A program made the position numbers and the translations under genes. 64,000 bases of DNA from Sphingomonas sanxanigenens DSM 19645 = NX02 (GTDB lineage Bacteria > Pseudomonadota > Alphaproteobacteria > Sphingomonadales > Sphingomonadaceae): assembly GCF_000512205.2 (NCBI RefSeq), contig NZ_CP006644.1:372001-436000 (forward strand). Direction: 5' to 3'. Under the pieces are notes generated by a model that was given only the letters and a program-made list of their open reading frames with translations, had not been told where the DNA came from and ran no database searches. Of the stretch, positions 61,611-64,000 are shown in pieces. Position 1 is the first letter of the stretch; each line of letters begins with the position of its first letter.

Positions 61611-63881
61611 TCAGCCCACCTTCTCGATGCGGACAGGCACGGCCTTGCTGGCCGGAGTTTTGGAGTTCCTGTCGTGGTGGGCAAGGGCGATCAGCGGATT
61701 AAGTTCCGGGTAGTAGCCCACGATTGTGCCAGCCGGCAGATCGAATGGCACGATCTCCAGATCGTCGATGCGGCGAAGATGCTGGTCGCAGGCGTCGCCC
61801 ACCAGCGACACGCGCTGCCCGGCCGCCAGTCCCGCCCGCTCGATGTCGACAGGGCTGATCAGGATGACATCCCGCTTGCCTTCGATTCCTCGCATGCGGT
61901 CGCTATACCCATAGATGGTGGTGTTGAACTGGTCGTTCGAGCGCACGGTGACGAGGCGATAGCGGCCATCGGCGTCGGCGACATCGGTGGCTGCCAGCAT
62001 CTCAGGAGCGGTGAACTCCGCCTTGCCGCTTTCCGTTTTCCAGATCCGTTCGCGTGCATCGTTGCCCCGATAGAATCCGCCCGGCTCGAACATCCGCGCG
62101 TTCATGTCGTGAAACTGCTCGTGATAGGTCTCGGCGATCAGATCGCGCACGAGGCCATAGTCGTCCGTCCACTCGTCCCAGCGTAGCTTGGGATTTGCAG
62201 ACAGGGTTGTCTTTGCGATGCCAGCCACGATCGCCAGTTCCGATTTCAGATGCTCGCTGGCCGGCTGGCGATGGCCAAGCGAGCCGTGAATGTGGCTGAA
62301 GCTGTCTTCGACTGTCACTGTCTGAGGACCACCAGCCTGCATGTCTTCCTCGCTTCGGCCCAAGCAAGGCAGGAGATAGGCGGTGCGCCCGTTGAACAGA
62401 TGTGAGCGGTTGAGTTTCGTCGCGATCTGCACTGTCAGATCAAGCTGCTCCCATGCTGGTTCGATCCGGCCCTGGTCGGGAATGGCACGCAGGAAATTGC
62501 CGCCCAGACCGATGAAAGCGCGGACCGATCCGTCGAGTACGCCTTCACAGACCCTGACCGTCGTCATGCCCTCGTCGCGCGGCGGATCGAAATCGAACTG
62601 CTCGGCGAGCTTGTCTAGTGGAACGAGCTCGGGTTTCTCGGAGATGCCAACTGTACGTTGACCCTGAACGTTGGAGTGGCCGCGCACCGGGCAAATACCG
62701 GCCCCCGGCCGTCCGATATGCCCACGCATCAGCAGCAAGTTGAGCAACATCGCGATATTTTCGAACCCGTGGACATGCTGGGTCAGGCCCATGCCATAGA
62801 CGCCGATCACGCGGTCCGCCTCGACATAGACCCGTCCGGCTTCCTCGATATCGGCGCGACTGAGCCCCGATTCCTGTTCGATCCGCTCCCAAGACGTCGC
62901 TTCCGCCTTTGCGCGGAAGGCATCATAGCCGGTGCAATGCGCTGCGATGAAATCATGATCGATCACCGTTCCGCCGCGCTGTTCATCCGCAGCCAGAACA
63001 TATTTGCATAGCCCCATGATCGCGGCGATGTCGCCGCCCGCCCTGACCTGCAAATATTGACAACTGATCTGTGTGTTACGCCCGGTCAGCATCTGGCCGG
63101 GCCGTTGGGGGTTGGTGAATTCAAGCAATCCCTTCTCGCGGATGGGGTTGAACGTCACAACCTTGCATCCACGCTCCACCGCTTTCTGCAGCGGATGGAG
63201 GAAACGTGGACTGTTCGTTCCCGTATTCTGGCCGAAGAAGAAGATGGCATCGCATTGCTCGAAATCGTCGAGCACGCAGGTGCCGACCGGCGACCCGATC
63301 AGTTTGTTGAGCGTGACCGACGTCGTTTCGTGGCACATGTTGGAACTGTCGGGCAGATTGTTGTGCCCATAGAGGCGGGAGAACAGCGCATAGAGATAGG
63401 AGGTTTCAAGGCTCGCCCGCCCCGACGCATAGAAAACAGCGGATTTGGGCTCTATAGCCTTCAGTCCCGCGCCTATCGCCGAGAATGCCTCCTCCCAACT
63501 GCACGGCACATAACGGTCGCTCGCCTGGTCGAAACGCAGAGGATGGGTCAAACGCCCCTGCTGCTCGAGATCATGGTCGCTCCATTTTCGCAGCTCGGTG
63601 ACGCTGTGTTCGGCGAAGAAGTCCGGCGTGCAGCATCGCGTCGTCAGTTCCCACAAGGTCGCCTTGGCGCCGTTCTCGCAGAATTCGAAGGCATGGGGAT
63701 GCTTCGGTTTGCCCCAGGCGCAGCTGGTGCACATGAAACCACCGGTCTTGTTCTGTGTTCGAAGCGTCGCTAAAGCGCCCGGCGAGGACATTTCACGGGC
63801 CATCGTTTGGACGATGCCGCGGAGGGATCCCCAACCACCGGAAGTTCCCTCGTATTCGGTGGGCTTAGTATCATCCGTCAT
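61611..63881 (-). CDS. FdhF/YdeP-family molybdopterin oxidoreductase (formate dehydrogenase-like)
   Basis: A 756-residue bis-MGD enzyme of the FdhF/YdeP group. Near the N-terminus FMCTSCAWGKPKHPHAFEFCENG has a CxxC and a later Cys. The probable Mo-proximal segment SSNMCHETTSVTLNKLIG, FFFGQNTGTNSPRFLHPL and YGMGLTQHVHGFENIAMLLNLLLMRGHIGRPGAGICPVRGHSNVQG are the molybdopterin-binding blocks. The C-terminal domain has YSDRMRGIEGKRDVILISP. No selenocysteine is used. Members lack clear NAD or quinone domains, so the electron partner is unknown. FdhD, MobA and FNT nearby support formate as substrate, but YdeP-like proteins have also been linked to acid resistance. A palindrome lies upstream at 63947-63961. 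Confidence 0.85.
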   Translation of the reverse strand: MTDDTKPTEYEGTSGGWGSLRGIVQTMAREMSSPGALATLRTQNKTGGFMCTSCAWGKPKHPHAFEFCENGAKATLWELTTRCCTPDFFAEHSVTELRKWSDHDLEQQGRLTHPLRFDQASDRYVPCSWEEAFSAIGAGLKAIEPKSAVFYASGRASLETSYLYALFSRLYGHNNLPDSSNMCHETTSVTLNKLIGSPVGTCVLDDFEQCDAIFFFGQNTGTNSPRFLHPLQKAVERGCKVVTFNPIREKGLLEFTNPQRPGQMLTGRNTQISCQYLQVRAGGDIAAIMGLCKYVLAADEQRGGTVIDHDFIAAHCTGYDAFRAKAEATSWERIEQESGLSRADIEEAGRVYVEADRVIGVYGMGLTQHVHGFENIAMLLNLLLMRGHIGRPGAGICPVRGHSNVQGQRTVGISEKPELVPLDKLAEQFDFDPPRDEGMTTVRVCEGVLDGSVRAFIGLGGNFLRAIPDQGRIEPAWEQLDLTVQIATKLNRSHLFNGRTAYLLPCLGRSEEDMQAGGPQTVTVEDSFSHIHGSLGHRQPASEHLKSELAIVAGIAKTTLSANPKLRWDEWTDDYGLVRDLIAETYHEQFHDMNARMFEPGGFYRGNDARERIWKTESGKAEFTAPEMLAATDVADADGRYRLVTVRSNDQFNTTIYGYSDRMRGIEGKRDVILISPVDIERAGLAAGQRVSLVGDACDQHLRRIDDLEIVPFDLPAGTIVGYYPELNPLIALAHHDRNSKTPASKAVPVRIEKVG

Positions 63882-63946
63882 CGCAGGCTCTGTCCTCCTA
63901 CATGCCCCCCCTTCCGTAAGTCTCCCTGCGGTCGATCGGTTGCGCC

Positions 63947-63961
63947 GTCACATAATGTAAC
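63947..63961. promoter_or_regulatory. Near-perfect 15-bp palindrome upstream of the FdhF-like gene
   Basis: GTCACATAATGTAAC: the arms GTCACAT and ATGTAAC are inverted with one mismatch around a central A. It is about 65-80 bp upstream of the fdhF start. It does not match the TTGAT-N4-ATCAA consensus. A TTACGGA stretch, partly like the reverse of the shared motif, lies nearer the gene around 63914-63920. The palindrome could bind a dimeric regulator of the formate operon. Confidence 0.45.
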
Positions 63962-64000
63962 AGTACGGACAAACGATCGAACCAACCCTTAGTGACGAAT

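Overview
The window looks like a chromosomal accessory region of a high-GC Alphaproteobacterium, most likely a sphingomonad. The pointers are the FixL/FixJ pair, the Ku/LigD repair block, DUF2171 and KTSC small proteins, a cyclic-glucan synthase of the NdvB type and an aa3-type oxidase. No rRNA, tRNA, CRISPR array or intact transposase was seen. Genes are tightly packed, with many ATGA and GTGA stop/start overlaps and several probable TTG starts.

Left part (1-15.8 kb), almost all minus strand: a usp / P-type Mg ATPase / UPF0104 flippase-like / usp / RimK-like ATP-grasp operon; then an acyl-CoA dehydrogenase with two CoA-transferases next to a MarR regulator; then usp, Zn alcohol dehydrogenase and another usp, with an alcohol dehydrogenase remnant between them. 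Middle-left (15.8-21.7 kb) is a DNA repair block: exonuclease III, LigD, a GNAT protein, KTSC and Ku. Next comes a shattered thioredoxin-reductase-like pseudogene containing a (GTCATC)10 array.

Middle (22.4-44.5 kb): a fifth universal stress protein coupled to a 2817-residue cyclic beta-1,2-glucan synthase, then PfkB, a PilZ-like protein, PEP synthase, a two-gene SUF-like pair (sufC frameshifted) with a 65-residue coupled ORF, a haem-PAS FixL kinase with FixJ, a lone receiver, an MBL/beta-CASP hydrolase, and a small membrane protein followed by a CoA-transferase remnant. This set (stress proteins, Mg pump, alcohol dehydrogenase, succinate CoA-transferase, PfkB, PEP synthase, Fe-S assembly, oxygen sensor) reads as a low-oxygen survival island. 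A shared upstream motif, roughly GTRANWTCCCGNATWT, lies in the same orientation before at least three of these units, 57-65 bp from the start codon in three of the four clearest cases. It is a candidate operator for the local FixJ.

Right part (44.5-64 kb): DedA, a Ca/Na antiporter, an unusual fusion of an NAD-epimerase to SPW-like and VKOR-like membrane domains (redox cysteines replaced), DUF2171 and small proteins, a membrane retropepsin, and a lipid-related trio (DAG-kinase-like, IMPase-like, phospholipid methyltransferase-like). The edge holds a formate/oxidase module: FdhF-like molybdoenzyme, formate channel, CtaG, CopD-like, COX II, fused COX I-III, FdhD, MobA and MoeA. It supplies formate uptake, oxidation, cofactor insertion and a terminal oxidase in one place.
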